In this document: positions 25,975 through 38,200 of the stretch, in pieces
Numbering within the stretch: position 1 is the stretch's first letter
Layout: the number at the start of each line of letters is the position of its first letter
Origin: Physcomitrium patens
Lineage: Eukaryota; Streptophyta; Bryopsida; Funariales; Funariaceae
NCBI RefSeq assembly: GCF_000002425.4
Contig: NC_037273.1
Coordinates: 9,436,089-9,500,088, forward strand
Direction of reading: 5' to 3'
Length of the DNA stretch: 64,000 nucleotides
Position numbers and translations under genes: made by a program
The notes under the pieces: model-generated
Database searches by the model: none
The model's input: only the letters and a program-made list of their open reading frames with translations
Told to the model about the DNA's origin: nothing

Positions 25975-28900
25975 AATGGTCATAATAATTGCATAGTTTT
26001 TTTTATTACTAGGTCTCCCTCTAATTCGATTGTTTTAGATTTATTGTAGGTAGAAAAACATAATCTTCTAATATATTGGATTTCTTATAAACTTAACTTT
26101 CTTCAAAGCATTATTAAGATTTTTGTAGAAAGCCATGAATCTAATATAGCCAAATACATATTCGTAAGCACAAAAACTTTTTTATATGCAACAAATAAAG
26201 GATCGCCTTTTAATATTTATACCACATCCATTTTTAATGATAAAAAGTCTTCAAGTAGCATTCTAAGTCAATATCAAGATTTTAAAGATATTTTTGAGAA
26301 GAAAAATTCAGATATTCTCTTGGAACATTGTTCATATGATTGTTCAATCGACCTTAAAGAAGGAAGTCAACCACCATTTCGTCAAATCTATAATTTATCA
26401 CAAAATGAGTTGAATAAATTCAAAAAGTACATTAACAAGAATTTAGCCAAGAATTTCATATGCCATTCAAAATCCCTTGCTAGAGCTCCTATCTTATTTG
26501 TAAAAAGAAAAAGATAGATCACTACAAATGTTTGTAGATTATCAAGGACTCAATAAGATTGCCATTAAAAATAGATATCTTTATCCTTGATATTTAGATA
26601 TCTTAATCAATTAAATCAAGTTGAGATCTATACAAAAATGGATCTACGAAGAGTATACAACTTGATCTGCATTAAAGAAAGAGGTGAATGGGAGATTATA
26701 TTTGAAACAAAGTATGAATACTTTGAATATAATGTCATGTCTTTTGGATTCATAAATGCACCAGCTACATTTCAACATTTTATGAGTGATATTTTTTGTG
26801 AATTTTTAAATGATTTTGTTATTCATTATTTAGATGAAATTTTAATCTATTCTAAGAACACAAAAGATGATGAAGTTTATATTTATTGTGTGTTACAAAG
26901 ATTTAGAGATGCAAGATTATATGCCAAGTTTAAAAAATATGTATTTCACACTATCCAAATTGACTTCTTAGGATATATGATTTCTAACAAAGGACTTATG
27001 ATGGATCCAAAGAAGATTCAAATTATTATAGATAAAAAGATTCTAAGAACAGTATGAAATGTGCAATACTTTTTAGGCTTTATTAATTACTATCAGATCT
27101 TCATCAAGAATTTTTTTCAAGTTGCAACTTTTCTTACATGTCTTATATGTAAAGACAAATTTTATTAGAGCAAAGAAGCTAAAGCATCTTTTAAAGTCTT
27201 AAAGTCGGTATTTATTTTTGTACCAATCTTATATTGTATTAATTTTTTGAAGGCATTTTTTTATGAAAATAGATGCATCAAATTTTACTATAGATATTAT
27301 TTTGTCACAAATAGGAAAAGATGGCAAGCTCCATCTAAAAGCTTTCTATCCTAAGAAATTTTTAGCAACTAAGATTAATTATGAGATCTACAACAAAGAG
27401 CTTTTTGCAATCATGGATTCTTTTTAAGAATAGCGTCATAATTTAGAAAATACTTTTAGTCTAGTCACCGTATATATAGATCACAAGAATTTCAAGTATT
27501 TTAGGTCAGCACGTGTTTTGATTTGTCATCATGCTTATTAGAGCATATTTTTATTAAGATTCAAATTCAATATCACTTATTAGCTAGGAAAACATAAGAT
27601 TTGTTTAATATCCTTTATAGATGTTTTTATCTTGTACTAGAAAAAGGAGATGCAGCTTTTAGTCAATAAAGGACGATTTTAAGTAATCCAAAATAATTTT
27701 ATCTTTGAGCAATGAAACCAACATTGAATATTGATTTAATTTTTTTCAAGAAAATTCAATAAAATATGTCCTTTGATTCTTTTATTCATGATATCAAAAA
27801 TACTTTTTTTAAATCTTGTAATACTTCTAAGTTTGAATTCAAAAACAATCTACTTTATTTTGAAGGATGCTTATATGTTTCAGAAGGAGAAGTACATTTA
27901 CGTGTTCTTTAAATAAGTCACAACTTTCTAACAGCAAGATATTTTGGATACAACAAGACTTTGGAGCTAATATCCATAGATTTTTGTTGGCCACAAATGT
28001 AGAAGGCTATAAAAGACTCTGTTCAATCATGTGACATTTGTTGAAGGTAAAAAAAACTCTTTGTCATTGATCTTATAGACTTTTTCAATGATAACCTATT
28101 CTAAAACAACTATGGTCTTTTGTTTCTATGGATTTTATTATTGATCTTTCAATCTTAGGTTCTTGCAATTTTATACTTGTGATAGTAGATTATTCTTACA
28201 AAATGGAAAATTTTGTACCATGCATAAAATCTATCATATGTGAAGAAACTATCAAGCTTTTCTTTGAGAATATCTATCAATATCATGGATTACTAAAAGA
28301 TATTATATTAGATAGGATGATTCAATTTATATGAAGGTTTTGGAAAACTCTTTTTAAAATTCTAAAGGTGGACATAAAGCTTTCTTTGACTTTTTATCTT
28401 CAAACTTATGGAGAGACATAACATGTAAACTAAGTTGTGAAGAAATATTTAAGATGTACCATTAATCAATAATAAGACAATTGGACAACTTTCTTGCATT
28501 TGGCAAAGTTTGTTTATAATAATATGATACATTCTTCTATACAATAAATATCTTTTTTTGCCAATTATGGTTATTATCGATGACTTGATATTTTTGACTT
28601 TTCAAAAGTTGATAATTATGTGCCAAAAGATTTGGCAAATCATTTTTCAAAGCTATATGCAACAATGAAGGTTCAATTAAAGGAAGTTTAAGAATAACAA
28701 AAGATTATCGCAAATGTCTATTGATAGGAACAACTACAATTCAACATAAGTGCCAATATATAATTATTTCATCATAACATCAAGACTATTGGTCTTTGTG
28801 ATAAGTTGAACTACTACAAGCTTGGACCTTTTCTTATTTGAAGACAAATCAATCCAGTTGCTTATCAATTATATTTACCAAAGTCAAAAAAGATCCATCT

Positions 28901-29155
28901 TGTATTGCATATATCTCTTTTTGAACCATATAAAACTGTAAACATATTAAATAAAAGATAAGTCCTACCTCTTTTTATAGAAGTAGACAATAATAAAGAA
29001 TATAAAATAAAAGAAGTTATAGACTCAAGATGGCTCCAAAATAAGTTAGAATATCTTGTCCATTCGTACAAATATGACATTAGTGAATGTATATGGAAAC
29101 CAACAAAGAATCTTGTAAATGTAGCAAAGGCATTGGCAGAGGCTTTTTATCAATG
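25975..29155 (+). pseudogene. pol remnant of the 24.6-30.3 kb element
   Basis: It enters in the late protease region and continues through RT (26320-27057), RNase H, integrase (28128-28334 with the MDFIIDLS and IVDYSYKM segments) and a chromodomain near 28975-29150. The RT box reads YLDE instead of YLDD. Many stops and some frameshifts are present. Confidence 0.8.
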
Positions 29156-29279
29156 ACATCTATTAAAATCAAGATGAAGAATAGTAAGTCTTTGTTATAA
29201 AAGAAACAAGATTCAAGAAAAATTGCATTCTACTTTCTATCATTTTTTGTAGTTTTTATATCATTATGGCGTTAAGGAG

Positions 29280-29701
29280 ATGGAAAACTAACAATTGGTG
29301 GATTCAATCAAAAGCTATCATTTTTTGACTTATAAAACAAGACATTACAATTATCACAACATTGAAGAAAATATAATAGGGATGAAGACCTATAAGAATG
29401 ACATGTTCTTCCTAGAATAGATAGTGAGATATAATAAGTTTGATATCAAAACTTGAAAAAAGACTCTTGATGTTTGGTGATTTTATTGGAGTTAGGCACA
29501 TTTCTTGATGGTATTCTGAATGTTTTATTTGAAAGAAGTTATGAAGGTTTTAATAATGATCTAATTATAAGGTGGTCTTTCTGCCTTAAAATGAGACATT
29601 ATTGATGGCTGACAGGATCTATTAACTACCTTCAAAGAGAACAAAGATCAGAGTACATGGCAAATATAATTTACCATCTTTTAGACTTCCTCAACATATG
29701 A
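29280..29701 (+). pseudogene. third ORF after pol, decayed
   Basis: It corresponds in position and sequence to 18207-18629, starting at an ATG and ending in a similar C-terminus (GSINYLQREQRSEYMANII, then a final LDFLNI). Start and end are in different frames, so at least one indel has occurred. Confidence 0.6.
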
Positions 29702-29743
29702 TCACTACTCCTTGAGGAATTCGTCTCCTAAAATGGAGGATAA

Positions 29744-30283
29744 TTTTATAAATATATATCTACTACAATTGTTATTTAGATAATATGAATTGATAGAATT
29801 ACATAAAATTAGACTAATTTCATAATACTTTTTTAGAAAGCTTATCAGAAGCTTCATAGATGCTATTTTAACTTTATATATATTTGTAGTTGATTAGTAG
29901 GTTAAAAACTTGGTCAACAAGTATCCACATGCTACATATATTGATAGCTTGTAGAACGTGCAGCATCCACATAAGAATCTTACTTTCAAGTCTAAATACA
30001 TCTTATACAAAGTCAACACATTTTTGGTCGTCCTATAGAACGTCGCCACATAGATCTTAAGAAGATGGTATATATAAAGGCAAGAGTGAAGCCTTCTTTA
30101 CTCTTGTCGATTCCTTTCTTGTTTCTAGTTTAATTTTAAGAGTCTCTAATTTCTTTGTCTTTTGAGAATAGCCATTTTAATTTCTTTTTAATATACATAC
30201 TTCTTTATTTTTAGTTTTTTCACTTTTCTTTAGACATAGATTCTTCAAGTTTATGCATCTTCTTTGAGTTCACGTCCTTGACA
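29744..30283 (+). repeat. 3' LTR of the 24.6-30.3 kb element
   Basis: Partner of 24647-25196. It ends CGTCCTTGACA. Confidence 0.8.
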
Positions 30284-32100
30284 TTTTCATTTCTTGTATT
30301 GAATCACTTGTCATTGACTCCATATCTTGTTTATTTTTTGCTGGTGCTATTCTTATTTATTTAACAAAAGTTGGTTGGTAATTTTTTCTATTATATTATC
30401 AAATACTATATTATGATTAATAAAAAAATCAAAACTTCCTATTAATGTTGAGATAGAAGTCGAGATAAATTTTGAGTCAAAGTTTTCTTTATCAAAAATA
30501 ATATCTCTAGAAATAATTATCTTTCTTCTTAGAAGATTATAAATTTAATATATTTTATTATATTTGTCATATCTTATGAATATTACACATATTACCTTTG
30601 ACTCTAACTTATCTTGGTAAAATAAAGATATATGACAATATGCTATACATTCAAAAATTTGTAAGTAAAATAAATTAGGTTTGTATCTTGTAAATACTTC
30701 TTTTGGAGTTAAGAATCTTAAAGCCTTCATCAAAGATCTATTTTGTATGTAGTTTATACTATTTGCAATGTTTTCCTATAAGTATTTAGGTACTTTCATT
30801 TCAATAATGATACTTCTTATCTCTTCTAAAATAGACCTATTTTTTCTTTTTTCTAGCCTTTTTTGTTGAAAAAAATAAGCTGAAATAAGTTCTCTTTTAA
30901 TCCCTTCTTATTTGTGGTACCTTTGAAATTTTTTAGATAAGTAATCATCTCTACAAACTATTTGTAAATATTCAATTTTTCTACTTGGATTTTTTACTAA
31001 CTTTTTGAATTCTTTGAACTTGTCATATGTTTCTAACTTCTATTGTAAAAAATATAATTAAATTTCATATGTATAATAATGAATATACGTTAAAATATAT
31101 ATATTTTTTCTTTAATAAAATTAGTAATGAACCACATAAATTAGATAGAATAAGTTTCAATTATTTACTTGTAAATAAATATATATTTTTTTAAAAAAAT
31201 TCTCTATGTAGCTTTTCAAGTATATAACTTTTACAAATTTCTTCTCACAAGGATAGTTATAGTAGCCTACCAACTAATCTTTGGTTGGATAAGTGATATA
31301 ATGATTGAAAGTTTAGATAATTAATTTATTTGTGCCAAAGCTGAATAATATTTATAGAGATATTAAGTGTTTTTTATTTATATACTTTGTTTGTTGTTTT
31401 TTTGATGCTTGAAATATCATTTTCTTATAGCAAAAAAGTTACCAAAAATAAGTCATTTTTCTTTTTCATAACTTAATAAAGCTTATTTCTTGCTTGAATA
31501 GCTTATATGTAAATATTACCAAGGTTTTTTTTGTCAAATATATAATAAGATGTAAATTTTAATAATATAATATGTTCTAAGTCCACAAATTATTAAAGTG
31601 ATAGTAAATTTGTTTTAATACCATTAATATTAAGAAAATTTTTTACTTCTTTTATATCTTTGGATGAAATTTCAAGTGATATATTTTTTATTCCAAGTAT
31701 GAGAAGAGTTTGTCTTTTAGTATTTTTAATATTAAAAATATTTAATTCATTTATTTTTGATAGCAAATCTTTATTTCTTATTATATGTAAACTTACTTTA
31801 AAGTCCAAAAACCACTTTTTGTCAAAGTTAAATGCATTAAAACATGCATTCACTATGGCTTTGGTTGAAGAATTCATTGAATAGTTTTCTTCATTATCAT
31901 CCTCTATCAAATTGGTGAAATTTCTTTCTTCATTCTTAATAGTTGTAATTGTAATTGTTTAATTTGATCCTGTAAGTTCTTAATATCACATTTTCAAGCA
32001 AAACAACCTAATTTGTCACATATATAGTTATTGATATATTATTTTGATCTTTTTTCTAACTTTAGTATTTTTTGCAAATAGATGATAAAAGTATCTATTT
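30284..32100 (-). pseudogene. Copia element: gag end, protease and integrase
   Basis: Reading leftwards on the minus strand, a zinc-knuckle remnant (CDKLGCFA, then KC) lies near 32010. The protease region is at 31910-31593 (WFLDFKVSLHI for the usual WxxDSGAS-x-H, later TNLLSL). The integrase C-terminal region is at 30733-30545 (LTPKEVFTRYKPNL and an IFECIAYCHI segment), followed by an IISRDIIFD motif. Copia order is gag, protease, integrase, RT, which fits the RT pieces farther left. The protease has lost its DSG triad. Confidence 0.78.
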
Positions 32101-33310
32101 TTTTTGTGATGACAACCAAAAGATCATTGTCATGCTGTAATATGGCTAATAGGTAAAAGAATATAGAAATATTATATTTTAGAGGATTTTATTTCAAAAT
32201 ATTATAGCAATTTATCTTAGAAATATAGATAATAATTAAAGAATAATTAATTAAAGGTGTAAATGCTCTTTTTTTACAAAGTCGACTTTTATTTACTTTG
32301 TAGGACCATAAATAATGCAAAAAAAGGTAGAATAAGAAAATAAAGAATATAAACACATATAGAAGAGAATTAAAAGTTGATTTTTTAAAAAATTACCTTA
32401 AGAAGACAAATATTGATATTTGGAAAGAATTAATTATCAACCTAGGTCTTAATCAGACCTTGAGGCATAAAATTGCACACCTATAATGATTCTAAGATTT
32501 TATTACAAATCAAAGAATAGAATTCCAAAGAAGACTTTATGAGATTTCTTTAATCATTAGTTTTCAGTAATTTGAGTTTGTAATGACTTTGTAAGAGCTT
32601 TGCAAAGTTAGGGTTTTTTTGGATAACTATAGATTTTGTGAAATAAAATAAGGTTTATAATTTGGGCCATTTCATGAGTTTTGTGAGAGAGCAACATGTG
32701 GAATTTTGTAGAATTGTGAATATAGTTGCGCTAAATATATATTGTAAATTTGAGCTTAATTAAATAATTGGATTGGAGGTACTTGAAGTTTAAATGGATT
32801 AGGATCTCAGAAATTTGATTTTTAGGTCTAGTAAGGTTATTTCAGATTTGTAATAATGTGCTAATTGGATTGAAGAGATTTTTATTGGAACTAATAGTTG
32901 ACTTGACTTTCAATACTTATGTGAAATTTGAAAGCAAGTCAATAGTTCAATTAATATTTATTCCTACTAGAAGATTAATATTAAGCTCAAAGATGGAGGC
33001 CCATTGACACCTAAGTGGATTATGATGTTTTTTTCCTATTTTGTAACTTTAATATTTTTCAAATTTCTTTTTTTTATTGATAATTAAAGAATTGAGAGAT
33101 ATATAAAATTTTAAGCAAGATCAATGGTTTAATCAATACATATTCAAGTTCTAAAACTTTCCTAAGATTGATTTAAATTGATTAGATTTTGGTTAGGATT
33201 GGTTTGACTTGATTAAGAATTGATTAAGAATTGGTTTAGAATTGTGGATTTTTTTAAAGATTTATTTAGGATTTTTTTCAAATTTCTTTCAAATTTCTTT
33301 AAGGATTGTT

Positions 33311-33344
<34 letters not shown>

Positions 33345-34810
33345 TTTTTTTTTTTTTTTTTTCTTTATTATTTTTTTATAATTTCTTTAGAAATTATTTA
33401 AGATTTCTTTTTAATTTTTTATAATTTATTTTAAAATTTAATTGGACTTGATCAATATTTTATTATGTTTGTTAAGCTTTAATTTCAATTTAGAGTTATT
33501 AGGATTGTTGTTACAAATGTTTTTTATCTTCCACAATTAAGAGCTTGGTGCATTTTCAAGCAAGACTTCATATAATACGATAGCACCTTCTAAAGTATTG
33601 ATGAAATACTTGTCTTATAGGTCCATAGTCATGACAATATACTCTTATGTATAATATTTCTTCTTTATTATCTTTGCTTTTTTCTTATTGATAAAATTTT
33701 CCTCTTGTGATAACAATGCTTTTAATTTAGAAAAAGTATGTAATATATTTCTTCTTTTCTAAATTTATTTGAAGGTAGATAAGCTCTTAAATAGAATATT
33801 TAGAGATAAAGCAATAACATCTTTGTCATATATAATAACACCTAATCTATCTAAATAATTAAGTAGCAAATTAATTTTGCAATGGTGAAAGAATGGGCTT
33901 GCAAGAATGTTGAGCAAGAGGTTGTCATAAAAGAACATGCCTACCTGATTTCACATTTTAAGAAGATGCTTTGTTAGAAATAGAATTGTAGTTTGCACTA
34001 TAGGAAGGTCCTCCACCCAATTCGATATTTTGAGGTAGTTGTTGACTTAAGTCAGTGTTGTAAGGGAGTCATTTATCCAATTTGGCACCATCAAAGTACC
34101 GTCATTATTATTTAGCCTTGCAAAGAGGTCTTGTATAGAAGTTGTTGGCACCAAGAGTCCAACATATAGTGTAGATGAACAACATAATTTGGAGCTTGAT
34201 CAACATACATGAATCTTAAAATTACAACTCATGAATGGCCCTCATTTTATATTTGAGAGCCTATTTTTGTATTAACCTTAAATTAATCCATGTTGCAATT
34301 GCTGCAATTGTCAATCCACACAAACCTCACAAATTTGTAACATATTTTGATATTTTACCTATGGCCTATGCAATCCCATGGTAAAGAAAGGTCTTAAAGA
34401 AGTTGTTGGAAGATGGAGGATGTATAAGATATTGTTTAGAGATGAGTAGAAACAAGGAAGAATGGTGGATAAAATTAAACTTGAATACAGTGAAATATTT
34501 ACAACTAAATGTTTGAATTTTTGTTGCCTCATCCACACATTTACATATGTAAGTAGTATAGAATTAAGTGAAGTTTGAAAGCATTAACAAGTGCCACACA
34601 TCACAATTTTGTAAAAGTAACTCATCACCAATTGGAATTAAATTGGTTACATGTCCAAAATGGATTAAAAAAATCTTTATCCAAAACATTTATATAAATT
34701 CTGTTTTTGAGCCAAATTGTATGAAAATACTTGGAATCTTCCTGATTTCTATTTCCCTTCTATAGCATTATTTTTTTCCATTTTTACACCTCCTGAATAT
34801 ACGCAAAAAT
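32101..34810. other. AT-rich unassigned sequence, probably the 5' end of the Copia element and other decayed repeats
   Basis: This should hold the Copia gag N-terminus and LTR, but I could not delimit them. A (TTG)n and poly-T run lies at about 33308-33362. From about 33880 to 34460 the GC content rises slightly and codon-like stretches appear, yet I identify no family. No supported gene. Confidence 0.4.
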
Positions 34811-35280
34811 ACTTGAAAATGGGTTGCCTACCTTAGTCAATGTTTTTAGCAAGACTAGGTGATGTCACACAAGCCGAAGTCCAACGAGACAATAAGCTTA
34901 AAACAAAAGTACATGAAATCGAACTTGTTATTGTCTACAGAGAATGAAACTTCGTGAATTACACCAATTGTGGGAATATTCTAAGCTGTATGTTCTCCTT
35001 GTCCTCTATTCTTCACTTCGGTGCCAGAAGGTCACCAAAACAAGTGAATCTAAGGCTCTTTCCCAACACCCATGGAAAATATAATGCCCTCTTCGGTTCG
35101 TGAACGACTCTATGCTACGTTCGATCTGCAGCTCCAGCTTAATGAGTGCCACATACTTTAAAAGGGAGCTTAAACACCTTAAACACTTACATACGTGGCG
35201 TGTGCAAGACGTTCCAACTGTTAATTAGTCTTCCCTTAAAAGCGAGTTGATTGCCAAAATTATGTTATAATTTTTCGCGC
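34811..35280. other. 3' flank of the TBC gene
   Basis: Moderate-GC sequence directly downstream of the stop. It probably holds the 3' UTR; I see no other gene. Confidence 0.45.
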
Positions 35281-38200
35281 TCATAGCCCTCGTTTGATGT
35301 ATTGCAGCTTTACGAGTTCAGGTGGAGAATTGTTGTATTGGATATTCCCTATCTTTTTAATTTGCGAAGATGATGAATGTAGAGATCCAGAGGATGATCC
35401 TCCAACTTCCTGAAGGTGTAGATCGTCTTTCTTGTGATCCGTATAAACCTGAATTTCCCAATGGAAGTAAAACAATTGGGTTAGTTCGGTAGCACCATAA
35501 ACTATTGCTTATATCCGCCTAGAGTTATATTTCTTCGATGGCAATTATCTTTATCAATACCTTGCAGCTGCTGAGCATATCATGTTCTACAAGAACGAAT
35601 AGGAGACCACAATTGTTATGTACCTTCCTCTCTTGCAAAACATAAGGTCGGCTCATCACGGTTTTTTTGTTGGCCGTTAATCTAGCAAGTATTTCTGCTT
35701 CTTCCTGCCTCCTAACATTCTGGCTTCTCTCCCATGCCGAATCACCGTCTTGTCTAACACCTTCATGCCGACCACTTCTATGTTGGAATTTTTCTCCTTG
35801 GCTAACCCCATTGCCAAACATCTGAGTTAATTCATATCCGAGGTTGCTGGTGCAACAAGCAAAACAATGTTTTGTCAGAACGAAAAACAATCAATTCCAA
35901 CGACACTTTCTGGAACTGTGTAATAGAAGAGTCACGAAAGATTGGGAAAATACTTCGGAATTGTTTGCTGATGCAAGGCTGAACTGTTATTCATTTCACT
36001 GCCCTTTAATTTAGATTCTGCGCTACGTTTAGCTGAAGGAACAGAATTGGCATGGAATTCTAGTGTTGCCGCCAGTGTGCTCTCGGCCATCACGGCGCGC
36101 TTTTCCATTGCTGCTAGTTCTTCTGCTGTTCGCTTGCCAACTGTTTCTAGAATGCTCTCGGCCGTAACTGCCCTTCTTTCCATTCCTTCAAGCCTTTTCT
36201 CAGCTGACATTGCTCGCTTTTCCATTGCTTGTAACCTGCTCTCTGCCAACAGTGCCCGCTCTTCCATCGATGCCAGTTGTTCTACGGTGCTTCTCTGAAT
36301 ATCAATTTCAAGAAAAATCCTTGCACATCAGTGACTATCGAAACTAATGGAAAAAATGAACCTGCAACCTTTGGACACCATGACATCTAACCGCTTAGTA
36401 GACTTAAACAAGGAATAAGAACAAGAGCAATACAAAGCGGACTGGTAGAAGTTATCAGTAATTCCACTTTACCAAGTACTAACAAAATAATTTCATTGCA
36501 AGAAATCGCCTAACTTTACTTCAAGTACTCGAACACATGTGCAGACATTCGAAACAAGAGAACAGATCAAAGGGTAATACCAGTGCTTTATTAGCAATTT
36601 GTAGATCCTCTTCTGCACGCTGGCGGGATTCCTCTGCCTTCTTGTGTTCTAGCACATGCGCCTAGAAGATATGATCGATGTGAGGACCATCACAATGGAG
36701 ATTCTCTCTCTTTCACACGAAAAGGATTTCAAGAAAAATAATAAGAGCAAAAAACCCAGGTTGAGGGACCTATGTTCAACCCAAGCAGCAGAAATGATTC
36801 AGTTACTCGCACAGAAACATCCGGGAACAGCACTAAGGACCACCAAGTTCTACTACATGAAAATTGCACAGAAAATAGAGAGCATATCATGAAACAAAAT
36901 GCATTTCGTTATTTACCTTACACTCAACTACCACGCATGCAAGTAACTGCTGAACTAAGCTTGGCTGATCTCCGTATAAGAATCATGATGACATGCTTTC
37001 TATATTCTTTTGATCCTGAAACTATCTGCTACGAAATCTGATTATTGATCATACCTGAGTAATGGTTTCCTCCTGGTTGGCTAGAGTTTCTTCTAAATGA
37101 GCAACTTGCGCCTTCAATTCTTCCACCTACAATGTTTCTTGTCAGTTTCATCTCAAAACCATTCACGTAAGCAGTCAGTGCTTGTTGCTTGGTACATTGA
37201 AAGTAACCTTATCAGATCTTCTAATCAACAATTAAGGGTTACCACCGCTATGGTACAGAATAAACAGACGTTTGTCCTTTTGCATTTTTGAGATGATGAG
37301 CACCAGATTATGGATTCCTGCTTCTGTGTCAGGTAGTCACATTAATTTACAACTCCTTTGGATAACAATAAAATGGTTAGTGTCATCTGACTATCTTCGT
37401 ACCTGTTTATGCAGATCGAATATCTGTGCATCATCGTATTCAATTCTTTCATCGATTCGTGAATATGATCCAGACTTGAAGCACTTTGAGGTATTAAGTT
37501 TGGGTTGGAAATTGCGGAACATTGAGGGACTGAACAGGGGTGACAATAAGCTACTATCCACATCGTCAGCATATTCGTAGAACTTTGGAATACTAAGTTG
37601 GGATTCAAAAATACCCCTCTCTCGATCCTCTGCATCATTCAAGGACTTTTGGCAACTGAATTGAGAATCCAAATCACTACTATTTTCATCTTCTGCACCA
37701 CTCAAGGATCTTGGACTGCTAAGTTGGGGCTCTTCCAAAGGAATCTTCTCTTCATCCTCTGCGATATTCAGTGAGGATACTGCAGGAATTGAGGTCTCGT
37801 GTGATTCAATCGTCTCTTGCTTGGCCGCCTGAGAAATGCGCCATTGTCGTAAATCTAGTGATCTCTGATGGAGAGAAGCAATCAAAGCAGGTCGATGTTT
37901 GCTTCGTAGTTTCTCGAGCTTTTCGTCATCAATCATTCGAAATTCAGTACAGGCTAGTATGATAAGTTCGTTGCTGTCGAATGCAGTCTCACCCATTGAT
38001 TGCAACAATGATAGAACTCCTTCGTTGTCACGTTGAATTAACTCATCAGCTACAAACATAAGATAAAACAATTAAACCATTTATAGGTGTCTCCTATCTC
38101 GCAATTCCTTAGTAGGAATCATTCGATTTACTCTGTAACATGATATCACTTTTATGACCTGCAGTGCAAAAGAGATCAAGAGCTACTACTCTCAATCGGT

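Larger units (their letters stand above)
24647..30283 (+). mobile_element. Tcn1-like chromovirus, heavily decayed, inserted in Copia
   Basis: LTRs are 24647-25196 and 29744-30283. TATA starts at 24982, ACTCTTGTCAA at 25013-25023, and its complement TTGACAAGAGT at 25199-25209. The coding part has lost the gag C-terminal half and the protease front at a junction filled by a 31-bp triplet repeat. Flanks (CCATC and TTTTC) do not give a clear target duplication. Copia sequence continues on both sides. Confidence 0.82.

Noticed and set aside
33242..33424. Small Val/Phe-rich ORF
   Set aside because: It is a translation of the (TTG)n and poly-T tract.
33880..34460. A host gene or transposase fragment
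   Set aside because: Slightly higher GC and some open stretches, but no motif I can name on either strand.
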